The notes under the pieces were generated by a model. The model did not search any database. It was not told where the DNA came from and saw only the letters and a program-made list of their open reading frames with translations. Below are positions 1-6,647 of a DNA stretch of 64,000 nt, one piece after another (the stretch's first letter is position 1; every line of letters begins with the position of its first letter). The stretch is taken from NCBI GenBank assembly GCA_018062085.1, contig JAGOSY010000001.1, forward strand, positions 1 through 64,000, in the 5' to 3' direction. The DNA is from a bacterium (GTDB lineage: Bacteria > Cyanobacteriota > Vampirovibrionia > Obscuribacterales > Obscuribacteraceae). Both the position numbers and the translations under genes were made by a program.

Positions 1-154
1 CAAGGGCCATCACAGACCCGATAATGGCGCTCCAAAACACAAACCGATAGTAGGTGGGCTTAGAGTCTTCGATTAGGTCCACAGAACTATCGAGCGCACC
101 GGTCATGCCATAGGGAAAACATCTAATAGTGAAATTAGGTACTTGCGATGCCAT
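1..154 (-). CDS. Partial membrane protein gene, N-terminal part only
   Basis: An open frame on the minus strand begins at an ATG (152-154) and stays open to the left window edge, giving about 51 residues. A GAGG motif lies about 8 bases before the ATG, a good ribosome binding site. The first 35 residues are mixed polar (MASQVPNFTIRCFPYGMTGA...). The last part turns hydrophobic (YYRFVFWSAIIGSVMAL) and looks like the start of a membrane segment. No family is recognised from this short stretch. The start codon, binding site and hydrophobic pattern support a real gene, but it is only partly visible. Confidence 0.42.
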   Translation of the reverse strand, partial: MASQVPNFTIRCFPYGMTGALDSSVDLIEDSKPTYYRFVFWSAIIGSVMAL

Positions 155-504
155 CACCCCGGCCTCAGGCCGAGGATTCTGATGCTTTCGCAGCCAAATT
201 CGCGAATAATTTTCGTCCGAACCTACCATACCTACTTACTTCTACCGTTCTAGGGCGATGATAGTATCCTTTATTCCCGGCAAGAAGAAAAGGCAGCAGA
301 TTTGGCAGGAAGCGACCGGTGGAGGAATGCAGCCTTTCTCGCACGCAAAAATGAACTAGTTCCAGGAGCAAAAGCAGTAGGGTGAAGACTCAGACGATCT
401 CTGGCTCCACTGGTCCGGTAACTATGAAATAGTCTCCTTCTCTGGCAACGTCAATTCGACGCAGAGGACGCATCGATATAAAACAAAAAGACATTCCAGC
501 GGCG
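155..504. other. Gene-free stretch of 350 bases
   Basis: I see no convincing complete gene or RNA here. A minus-strand frame of 68 codons (165-371) has unlikely composition and no family resemblance. From 433 the plus strand is open in the frame of the next gene, and its translation (GRIDIKQKDIPAAVKHLLFAG) continues that family, so part of this stretch is the decayed 5' portion of the next gene. A short inverted repeat (GGCCTGAGGCC) lies just upstream of the partial gene on the left. Confidence 0.5.
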
Positions 505-735
505 GTGAAACACTTGCTGTTTGCCGGAAAGGTTGGCACGGGCTGCCGATTGGCCTCGTACGGACCGCTGATGCAACTTGCCCAGGAATTACTGAGTGAA
601 GGAGAGAATGAAGCAGTGATTCAATTCCTCACTGATTGCAAAAAGTTTTGGGAATCAGGGAAACTAAAACTGCCAAAGTGGATAAGAGAAATAAGAGGCG
701 GAAAGACACCAACTTTGGCCGGCGATGAATGGTAG
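505..735 (+). CDS. Short protein resembling the C-terminal part of a longer family; probable truncated remnant
   Basis: GTG-started frame of 76 residues. The segment around LMQLAQELLSEGENEAVIQF, then CKKFWESG and LPKWIREIRGGKTP, matches my memory of the C-terminal part of an uncharacterised bacterial family of roughly 140-150 residues (pattern AxxLLexGExxxVxxYxxxCxxFWxxGxxxLxxWxxxIxxGxxP). The frame is open upstream of the GTG to base 433, after a TAG at 430-432. That upstream translation also looks like the family (KQKDIPAAVKHLLFAG), but the expected N-terminal half is missing. I therefore read this as a 5'-truncated or frameshifted remnant that may still be translated. There is no strong ribosome binding site before the GTG. 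Its function is unknown. Confidence 0.45.
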   Translation: MKHLLFAGKVGTGCRLASYGPLMQLAQELLSEGENEAVIQFLTDCKKFWESGKLKLPKWIREIRGGKTPTLAGDEW

Positions 736-815
736 TAGCCGGTCGTTTTTAGCGCTTATTGCGTTTGTAGCGATTGCGTGATATCTTAAGAATTACCGTC
801 TTTAGGAGCCCACCC

Positions 816-1259
816 GTGTCACTTACGTTGCTACCGCCAAAGAAAGTAGTCGAACAAATTGCATTAGTGCCGACCAAGCGCCGCACACCAAGCCTAATTG
901 ATGCTGATGGCAAAGAAACAGAGTTACCGGAGGAAATACTCGCCCTCTTGAATTTTGTTATGGAGGCGTGGAAACACGGCCAAGGAATTACAGTCACAGC
1001 TCAATCTCAACTCCTCACAACCCAAGATGCTGCAGAACTTATAGGCTGTTCGCGGCAGCATGTTGTTTCATTGATGAACTCCGGCGCATTGCCGGGCCGA
1101 AAAATAGGCACTCATCGTCGCATTAAGCTCGAAGACGTTCTAAACTTTATCAACGACGAAGACAAGCGTCGAGACAAGGCTATGGATGAGTTGGTGGCAA
1201 TAACAGAAGAAATCGGTGGTTACAAAAATCAGCAACAGAGGAAGCAAGAGAGGAAGTAA
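816..1259 (+). CDS. Excisionase-type helix-turn-helix protein, probable antitoxin of a PIN toxin
   Basis: 147 residues from the GTG at 816, which has an AGGAG 7-8 bases upstream. An in-frame TTG at 774 would add 14 residues but lacks a binding site. After an N-terminal region of about 65 residues comes a typical MerR/excisionase-like HTH: LTTQDAAELIGCSRQHVVSL, then a short wing (GRKIGTHRRIKLEDVLNFI). The charged C-terminal tail (DEDKRRDKAMDELV...) is a likely partner-binding region. The next gene, 3 bases downstream, encodes a PIN-domain nuclease, so the pair fits a toxin-antitoxin operon in which this protein binds the operator and neutralises the nuclease. This role comes from family and context; neither toxicity nor binding is visible in sequence. 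Confidence 0.72.
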   Translation: MSLTLLPPKKVVEQIALVPTKRRTPSLIDADGKETELPEEILALLNFVMEAWKHGQGITVTAQSQLLTTQDAAELIGCSRQHVVSLMNSGALPGRKIGTHRRIKLEDVLNFINDEDKRRDKAMDELVAITEEIGGYKNQQQRKQERK

Positions 1260-1262
1260 CTT

Positions 1263-1823
1263 ATGCCCTTCTCTGCCTTATACGATGCCAATGTGCTCTA
1301 CCCATTTGAGATTAGAGACGTACTCATGGTTGCGGCTCGCACCGGAGTATTCAGAGTACTTTGGAGTGATGAGATCCTAGATGAATGCGCCAGCAATTTG
1401 ATTAAGGACGGTCGGGCAACTCAAGACAATATGGACCGCATGTTCACGGCGATGAAGAAACTCTATCCCAACGCTACAGTAACTGGCTTTCATCACCTAA
1501 TACCATCAATGACTTGCGAAGCTAATGATCGACACGTACTGGCAGCGGCAGTGCTCGCAAAAGCCGATGTTATAGTCACCTACAATCACGTCGACTTTCC
1601 ACCGGCTTCAGTAGAACCGCACGCAATCGAGATTCAAGCTCCAGATGAGTTTGTGCGAAACATCTTGGCTCTTTCACCAGATTCGTTTTTGAAATTCTTT
1701 AGAGACAATGCTCAGCGTCGACACAAACCACCAATGACACCAGAAGAAGTGGCAACATATCTTGCAGAAGGAGCAATGCCTGAGTCAAGCCCACAACTTC
1801 TAAAACTACTAATGAATCGTTGA
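1263..1823 (+). CDS. PIN-domain ribonuclease, probable toxin
   Basis: 186 residues, ATG start 3 bases after the HTH gene, with a purine-rich GAGGAAG ribosome site inside the upstream gene's end. The N-terminus has the PIN signature ALYDANVLYP (acidic D8). Further conserved acidic positions are E41 in SDEILDEC, D89 in ANDRHVLAAA and D111 in YNHVDFP, in the order expected for a metal-dependent PIN ribonuclease. The C-terminal 55 residues are helical (PMTPEEVATYLAEG). PIN toxins usually cleave tRNA, rRNA or mRNA; the target here cannot be read from sequence. Tight coupling with the HTH gene supports a toxin-antitoxin pair, though some HTH/PIN pairs have other regulatory roles. Confidence 0.75.
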   Translation: MPFSALYDANVLYPFEIRDVLMVAARTGVFRVLWSDEILDECASNLIKDGRATQDNMDRMFTAMKKLYPNATVTGFHHLIPSMTCEANDRHVLAAAVLAKADVIVTYNHVDFPPASVEPHAIEIQAPDEFVRNILALSPDSFLKFFRDNAQRRHKPPMTPEEVATYLAEGAMPESSPQLLKLLMNR

Positions 1824-1872
1824 GTGATTATCAAGACAGGCTACTTAAGGCGCAAAGGACACATGATAATCC

Positions 1873-2109
1873 ATGTATGAATTGCTTCAGAAATTGAAAT
1901 GCACTGTCGTAAAACGTGAGGGCAACAAACCCATTTATGAAGTGCTTATTCAAGAAGACAATATTAGAGCCACTCTTGTCTGCAAAGAGCCGCTGAAGCC
2001 AGGTGATGAAGTGCTAGGCCTCTTCGGTTCCTATAGTGATGGCGAGTATCTTCTCACAATCGAAGGCAACGAAATTTTACGACTGCGAGAAGTGAACAAG
2101 AATAGGTAA
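1873..2109 (+). CDS. Small hypothetical protein, 78 residues
   Basis: ATG-started frame 49 bases after the PIN gene, with a weak AAGGA about 13 bases upstream. The protein alternates short beta-like stretches with charged turns (KPIYEVLIQEDNIRATLVCK, then LKPGDEVLGLFGSYSDGEY), which suggests a small beta-barrel-like fold such as an OB or SH3 type. No family is recognised. It could be a third gene of the HTH-PIN operon or an independent accessory gene; an in-frame origin by chance is possible but the composition looks protein-like. Confidence 0.5.
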   Translation: MYELLQKLKCTVVKREGNKPIYEVLIQEDNIRATLVCKEPLKPGDEVLGLFGSYSDGEYLLTIEGNEILRLREVNKNR

Positions 2110-2159
2110 AACGGTCGCTGAAATAAAACCCGACCAGGCAAACAGGCGCAACTTTGGAC

Positions 2160-2393
2160 GGTGTATTCACACAAATTACTGGTCAAAGCCCTGGTAAAGC
2201 ACAGAAGCAAAAAGGCCCACACCCTATGGCCGATACATGGGTGGCATTATTCACCGAATAATCTATATTTACCGCACAGCGAATATAGCAACTATAGCGA
2301 ATTTTCTTGCAAGAATTTGCATATAGGGTATGCACAAAACTGGTCAACAGCAAGCTAAAGCACAAAATCAAAAAGCCCCGACCCTAAGGCCGA
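2160..2393. repeat. Imperfect direct repeat of about 70 bp that includes the tmRNA terminator region
   Basis: Two copies, roughly 2160-2233 and 2326-2393, can be aligned by eye over about 55-70 bases with one small indel. Both contain ACTGGTCAA, then TAAAGCACA, CAAAAAG, and ACCCTA.GGCCGA. In the tmRNA-proximal copy the second half is the tmRNA transcription terminator; in the distal copy the hairpin is decayed. The roughly 90 bases between the copies are AT-rich and show no gene. Confidence 0.6.
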
Positions 2394-2399
2394 GGCTCT
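2371..2399 (-). terminator. Intrinsic terminator of tmRNA
   Basis: On the minus strand, AGCCTCGGCC-TTAG-GGTCGGGGCT is followed by a T-run (TTTTTGATTTT). It begins about 36 bases past the 3' end of tmRNA. Confidence 0.8.
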
Positions 2400-2434
2400 T
2401 GCTTACTGAGATTTTTCATTACTGATTCATAAAA

Positions 2435-2835
2435 TGGTGGAGGCGGCGAGAATTGCACTCGCGTCCAAAATCATCGAGAAATAAGTATCTACAAGCTTAG
2501 TCTGCTATTCCCCCAGTTACCGCTTAGTTTTCACCTTGCGGCCCGCTGAAGATGGCACAAACAGCCAACCGGGATCGTAATTATGTCTTAGCTGAAGCTA
2601 CTAACTACTAACTTTGCTTCAGTGCAACCACCGTGGCTTACCCTAAGGCAACGGGTAGTCAAGTCGCCTTCGAGTCCTAGGAGCCTAAGTTAAGTTAGGC
2701 AACCGCAGCTAGGCTGCGGCTAGGGAATTTGATGACATTATTTGCATCTGTGTTTTTGCTTACTTGTTAACGAAGGATCAAGCTCCCCGACCTGCAACTC
2801 ATGACCCTATAACCCTGTCGAATCTGAACGCCCCC
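2435..2835 (-). ncRNA. ssrA: Transfer-messenger RNA (tmRNA, SsrA)
   Basis: The 5' end GGGGGCG (on the minus strand, ending at 2835) pairs with CGCCTCC near the 3' end to give a 7-bp tRNA-like acceptor stem with a G-U at the third pair, the alanine identity signal. The 3' end has an encoded ACCA, and the T-arm GCGAG/CTCGC lies just inside. The 5' portion contains the family-typical GATTCGACAGGG. A short reading frame on the minus strand from GCA at 2743-2745 to TAA at 2695-2697 gives ANNVIKFPSRSLAAVA, very like cyanobacterial proteolysis tags. With SmpB the RNA rescues stalled ribosomes. Its length of 401 nt is normal for a one-piece tmRNA. The exact resume codon could lie a few codons earlier. 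Confidence 0.96.
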
Positions 2836-2860
2836 ATGCCTAGACATGCCAGAACATGAA

Positions 2861-2874
2861 TGTACAGATGTACA
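2861..2874. promoter_or_regulatory. GTAC-N4-GTAC inverted repeat upstream of tmRNA; weak LexA-like candidate
   Basis: TGTACAGATGTACA lies 26-39 bases upstream of the mature tmRNA 5' end. The GTAC-N4-GTAC spacing resembles the cyanobacterial SOS box form (GTAC-N4-GTTC), but the half-site is itself palindromic and such a short match can arise by chance. Confidence 0.2.
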
Positions 2875-2996
2875 AAATAGAGAATCACCGTTGAATCATC
2901 TCAGATAGCTAATTTTCAGGGTTCAAAAGTAACCGCCAGCAAAACCGGCGACCACTGAAATCATTATAGCCTAAAACGGCTACCCTGCCAGGGAGC

Positions 2997-3926
2997 CTAT
3001 GACTTCTGTAGAACTAGGCCAACCCATTGACCAACAGTCTCAGACTGGATAATTCGCAATGGGTGACCCACCAGTGATTTCTCCAGCAACGGCAATCTCT
3101 CAGCCAGAATTCCGGCACAGAGCACGACTCCCTCGGGGTTAAGCATGGCGCTGTAATCAGGAAGAAGCGCAACAATATCTTCACAAGTTAGATTTGAAAG
3201 CAGCATGTCAAAGCGACGACCGGCTACAGCCTCGGTACTGCCTTCAATTAACTCTATGCGGCCATCAACTCCATTTAATTCGAAGTCTTTCTGGGCATAT
3301 TCACAGGCCACGGCATCAGTGTCGCAAGCAACTATTTCACTAGCAGGCTGCAACATCAAAGCAGCAATGGCTAAAATGCCACTGCCAGTGCCGACGTCGA
3401 GCACTTTGCCTTTAGGTGGGAAAGATTCCATGGCCCGCAGACAAAATTGAGTAGTGGCATGAAGACCAGTACCAAAAGCCATTCCAGGATCAATATAAAT
3501 TTTGAAGCGCCCTTCAGACAACTCACTTTCTATTGGCGGCAAGGTCTCAATTAACGATTCGTCTAGATACCAGGAAGGACAAATTAGAAACTTGGTACCA
3601 ACGCGAAAGGGCTCAAAGCCTTCTTTCCACTTAGCAAGCCAATCTTCTTCAACAACATCTTTGCGCTTGAGTGACTTCAAACTTTCGGCTAAGCCATATT
3701 CTTCTAGCGAGCTTTTGATTTTCTCCCAAGTTTCATCAGGCAAATGGGGAGAATCAAAAGTAGCTTTAATGCGCACAAGTGAGCCGTTCAGGGGGTCAAC
3801 TTCGCAGCCCTGAGCGCCGCACTGCATAAGCAGCCATGAAGCTAAGTCTTCTTGATCGCTATGAGCCTCAATCACCACTGCCGCCCATGATTTGGCAGGG
3901 CTTTCAACTGGCGAACCGTCTTTCAT
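2997..3926 (-). CDS. prmA: Ribosomal protein L11 methyltransferase
   Basis: 309 residues, the usual size for PrmA, which uses S-adenosylmethionine to methylate ribosomal protein L11 in the cytoplasm. The N-terminal L11-recognition domain (about 1-90) is followed by the linker and the characteristic DPGMAFGTGLHATTQFCLRA at about 146-165. The SAM-binding glycine loop VLDVGTGSG is at 175-183 and the catalytic-face motif NLTCEDIVALLPD begins at about 245. The start has a TTGAGG ribosome site. The gene lies 17 bases after trhO on the same strand, so the two are probably cotranscribed and both act on the translation apparatus. Confidence 0.95.
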   Translation of the reverse strand: MKDGSPVESPAKSWAAVVIEAHSDQEDLASWLLMQCGAQGCEVDPLNGSLVRIKATFDSPHLPDETWEKIKSSLEEYGLAESLKSLKRKDVVEEDWLAKWKEGFEPFRVGTKFLICPSWYLDESLIETLPPIESELSEGRFKIYIDPGMAFGTGLHATTQFCLRAMESFPPKGKVLDVGTGSGILAIAALMLQPASEIVACDTDAVACEYAQKDFELNGVDGRIELIEGSTEAVAGRRFDMLLSNLTCEDIVALLPDYSAMLNPEGVVLCAGILAERLPLLEKSLVGHPLRIIQSETVGQWVGLVLQKS

Positions 3927-3943
3927 TTACTCAACCTCAAGTT

Positions 3944-4780
3944 CTATTTTCTAAGTTGTCCGGCTTTCCAACGCAAATAATCAGCGTTGCGACCAGGCGG
4001 GGCGGTGACTTCATACTCGTTGGTAGTTTCTTGCAATTTTGAGTCAAGAGCAACGCGACGATCGAAAACGAAACACTCACCTTTATAGTGAGCATCGCCA
4101 ACTTCTTCAAAGTAGCGCAGAATTCCACCATCTAGCTGATAGACGTGAGCAAAGCCTACAGCTGGCTCTTGTAAGAAGAGAGCGGCCTTCTCACAGCGAA
4201 TGCCACCAGTACAAAATGAAACTATAGTCTTATTTTGCAATTGCGCTCTAGTATCGCCAGTGGTGCTGGCAATAGCATCAGGAAATTCACTGAACTTATC
4301 TATGCCAAAGTGCAAAGCGCCGTCAAAAGTACCTATTTGTACTTCATAGTCATTGCGGGTATCAAGCAAGACAATCTCGCGGCCATTATCGTCATGGCCT
4401 TGATCAAGCCAAACTTTTAAAGTCTGTGGGTCGATAGCAGGGGCACGCACAGCAGAGGGATCAATCATAGGATGCTTCATGGTGATGATTTCGTCTTTGA
4501 CTCGCACCACGATGCGCCTAAATGGTTGATGGTCAGAAATGCTTTCTTTAACAGTAATATTGGCGAAGCGACCGGCAAAAAATAGATCTGCTTTCAAATA
4601 CTCAAGAAACTGATCAACTGGCCCGCGCTCGCCAGCAACAAAAAGGTTGATACCTTCTTGCGACAGCAAAATATTGCCCATAACTCCAATCTGCTCGCAG
4701 CGCTCTTTGACGATAGGGCGCCAAGATATTGGATCGGGGATGCCCACGAACTTATAGGCGGCAATGTTTACTATTTCCAT
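3944..4780 (-). CDS. trhO: tRNA uridine-34 hydroxylase, rhodanese-domain (TrhO/YceA/UPF0176 family)
   Basis: 278 residues. An N-terminal ferredoxin-like domain (about 1-95, containing LSQEGINLFVAG) precedes a rhodanese domain that carries the active-site loop FCTGGIRCEKAA at 189-200, so C190 is the probable catalytic cysteine and C196 is also conserved. Members of this family carry out oxygen-dependent hydroxylation of wobble uridine in tRNA, the first step towards 5-methoxyuridine. The gene starts with ATG at 4780 and leads the pair trhO-prmA. Its promoter must lie in 4781-4978, shared divergently with the next plus-strand gene. Confidence 0.92.
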   Translation of the reverse strand: MEIVNIAAYKFVGIPDPISWRPIVKERCEQIGVMGNILLSQEGINLFVAGERGPVDQFLEYLKADLFFAGRFANITVKESISDHQPFRRIVVRVKDEIITMKHPMIDPSAVRAPAIDPQTLKVWLDQGHDDNGREIVLLDTRNDYEVQIGTFDGALHFGIDKFSEFPDAIASTTGDTRAQLQNKTIVSFCTGGIRCEKAALFLQEPAVGFAHVYQLDGGILRYFEEVGDAHYKGECFVFDRRVALDSKLQETTNEYEVTAPPGRNADYLRWKAGQLRK

Positions 4781-4978
4781 AGCGGAACATTATACAGTGC
4801 CAGCTGTGCTGCACCTTAGGCTTACGATTCACGGTAATAAATAGAGTTACTAAATTCTCTGTAATGTTGCCCAGCACTACCTAAACCACGACCCGAGGCA
4901 ATTATTGACAAGATTTAAGCACCCAAGAATGGCAGTGGTACGCAAAAAGGCCGTTTTGTAAGCTAAGCGAAAGGTTTC

Positions 4979-6583
4979 TTGAGATCCTTATATGCTAATA
5001 TTCGCGGGCTGTTTTCAAGGGATACCTTACCCGTGCGTCAAAGACTTCTAGCCCTAAGCCTTACAATCGCGCTCACTACGACTGGCCTTTACCTGGCTCC
5101 AGTGGCGGCGCAAGAATCGCAAGCCCCGGTTCAAGAGATAGCCGCTCCGGCTCAAGAGACAACGGCACCGGCTGCCAAAGCAAATCCAGCAGCAACTGAA
5201 GTTTCAGCAGACAGTAAGCTCAACACTGGCATCACAGTCAACACAGTTGTTGACGGTGAGAAGCCCAAAGTAACTGCCAGCCCCGGAAAGCTAAAGTGTA
5301 TAGAATTTGAGCACTCAGATAATCCTATTCAGCAAGCAGTATACGAAACTGCCACTCTAGCCATGACCCGCGACCCAGCGGTGGTCTCGGTGGACGAACA
5401 GCTCTATAAGATGCAGAACTTAGGCAAGCTGCAAAACACCAAAGAAATTTCACGCAACTTTGTTCACTTCTTGGTCAATTATCGCGGTGTTGGCCCATCT
5501 AGCGCTGGCGCCAATGCTCTTATGGAAAAAGAGATCAACACCAGCTCTAAGCTTTCTACTGAACTTAAATGGGAAAAGGCTATAGACGAGAAGTATGTAG
5601 ATATCGTCAATGCCTGCGCCGAAGCAGCCGACGCCCTAGACCGCGAAGCTCTAGGCGAGGGCTCTGCCTCCGTCACCGAGGCCACCAACACCCTAACTGA
5701 CCTAGTTGGAAAAGATGAAGCAGACAAGCTTATTGCTAAATTCCGCAAGTTACGCGCTGAAATACCAGACACTATAAAGGCCCAATCAACTAAGTCATTT
5801 GGCATTTCAACCGAGCGCAGCCAAATCAATGCCTTGCAAGAGGCCGTGCTGAAGCAAGATCCAATACTTGCGGAAGTAGCAGAAAAGCTCAGTAAGTACC
5901 AAGTAAAGAAAGGCACTGAAGTAGTATCAGGGGTAGTGCAAGGCGCTCTTGGAGTAGCCGGACTGGCGCCAAGCTTTGTTGGCCCAGCAGCTCAAATCTT
6001 AAAAACGGCTCTTATTCTCTCCACGGGTGGCTCTGAAGAAAACAAACTCTATAAAGAGGTGTTTCTCTTCAAGCGTTTAGAAGTTCGCTCACGCACTATT
6101 AACCACTTAGCCACTTCTTCTATTCGCAACTACAATATCGGCACATTAACCAATCGCCCATTCCTGGCTGCATATTCAAAAGCCTTGATGGAGCAAATGG
6201 CCGATCAAGCAACAATAGCGAAAATCATCAGTGGTGAAACTGGCACAAAACTAAGTAGTAAGCCAGCCAATATGAATGTATCAAGCGCCAATATAGAAGA
6301 GAAACTAGAAGTAGCAACAAAAGCAGTTGCAACAAAAGACATAGCAACAAACGAAACCACAGCAAATGAAACTACAACAAGTGCAGTTGCAACCAACCAA
6401 GATACAGCAAGCGAAAAATTAGAGACTAAATCGGTTGAGAGCAAGCCTGTTGAGGTAACTCCTACTGAAAGCAAGCTTGAAGAAAAAAAGGCTGAAGAAA
6501 GCAAACCGCTAGAAAACAAGACTGCAGAAAAAAGCGAAGCCGAACTGAAAGACAGTCCCGGTCAGCCCCTAGAATCGAACTAG
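4979..6583 (+). CDS. Secreted protein of unknown function with low-complexity Thr/Lys/Glu tail
   Basis: 534 residues from a TTG at 4979. An in-frame GTG at 5033 with AAGGGA 10 bases upstream is an equally likely start and gives a cleaner signal peptide (MRQRLLALSLTIALTTTGLY...APVAAQ). A repetitive Ala/Pro/Glu stretch with QEIAAPAQET-like units follows the signal. The middle (about 100-410) is helical, with a small glycine/alanine-rich hydrophobic patch (VVSGVVQGALGVAGLAPSFV). The last 110 residues are almost entirely Thr, Lys, Glu, Ser and Ala (for example KAVATKDIATNETTANETT). No family is recognised; an envelope-associated role is inferred from the signal peptide only. Confidence 0.75.
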   Translation: MRSLYANIRGLFSRDTLPVRQRLLALSLTIALTTTGLYLAPVAAQESQAPVQEIAAPAQETTAPAAKANPAATEVSADSKLNTGITVNTVVDGEKPKVTASPGKLKCIEFEHSDNPIQQAVYETATLAMTRDPAVVSVDEQLYKMQNLGKLQNTKEISRNFVHFLVNYRGVGPSSAGANALMEKEINTSSKLSTELKWEKAIDEKYVDIVNACAEAADALDREALGEGSASVTEATNTLTDLVGKDEADKLIAKFRKLRAEIPDTIKAQSTKSFGISTERSQINALQEAVLKQDPILAEVAEKLSKYQVKKGTEVVSGVVQGALGVAGLAPSFVGPAAQILKTALILSTGGSEENKLYKEVFLFKRLEVRSRTINHLATSSIRNYNIGTLTNRPFLAAYSKALMEQMADQATIAKIISGETGTKLSSKPANMNVSSANIEEKLEVATKAVATKDIATNETTANETTTSAVATNQDTASEKLETKSVESKPVEVTPTESKLEEKKAEESKPLENKTAEKSEAELKDSPGQPLESN

Positions 6584-6585
6584 CG

Positions 6586-6615
6586 ATATAAGTCGAAGTA
6601 GCAATATAAGTCGAA
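6586..6615 (+). repeat. Short direct repeat ATATAAGTCGAA, two copies 18 bases apart
   Basis: Copies at 6586-6597 and 6604-6615, just after the stop of the secreted protein gene and before the convergent RND pump gene. A third partial copy (AATCGAAC) precedes them. This is probably local slippage; no function is evident. Confidence 0.5.
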
Positions 6616-6647
6616 CTAAGCGGAACCATCTCAACTTAGCTATCTAA

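Noticed and set aside
165..371. Minus-strand open frame of 68 codons
   Set aside because: Composition rich in Arg/Leu/Phe without a protein-like pattern, no clear ribosome site and no family resemblance.
2161..2371. Open frames on both strands just outside the tmRNA
   Set aside because: They run through the imperfect direct repeat and the tmRNA terminator region and look like chance frames.
5479..5916. Antisense open frame of 145 codons inside the secreted protein gene
   Set aside because: It is the complement of a gene with a convincing signal peptide; its own Ser/Ala-rich translation mirrors the sense codon bias.
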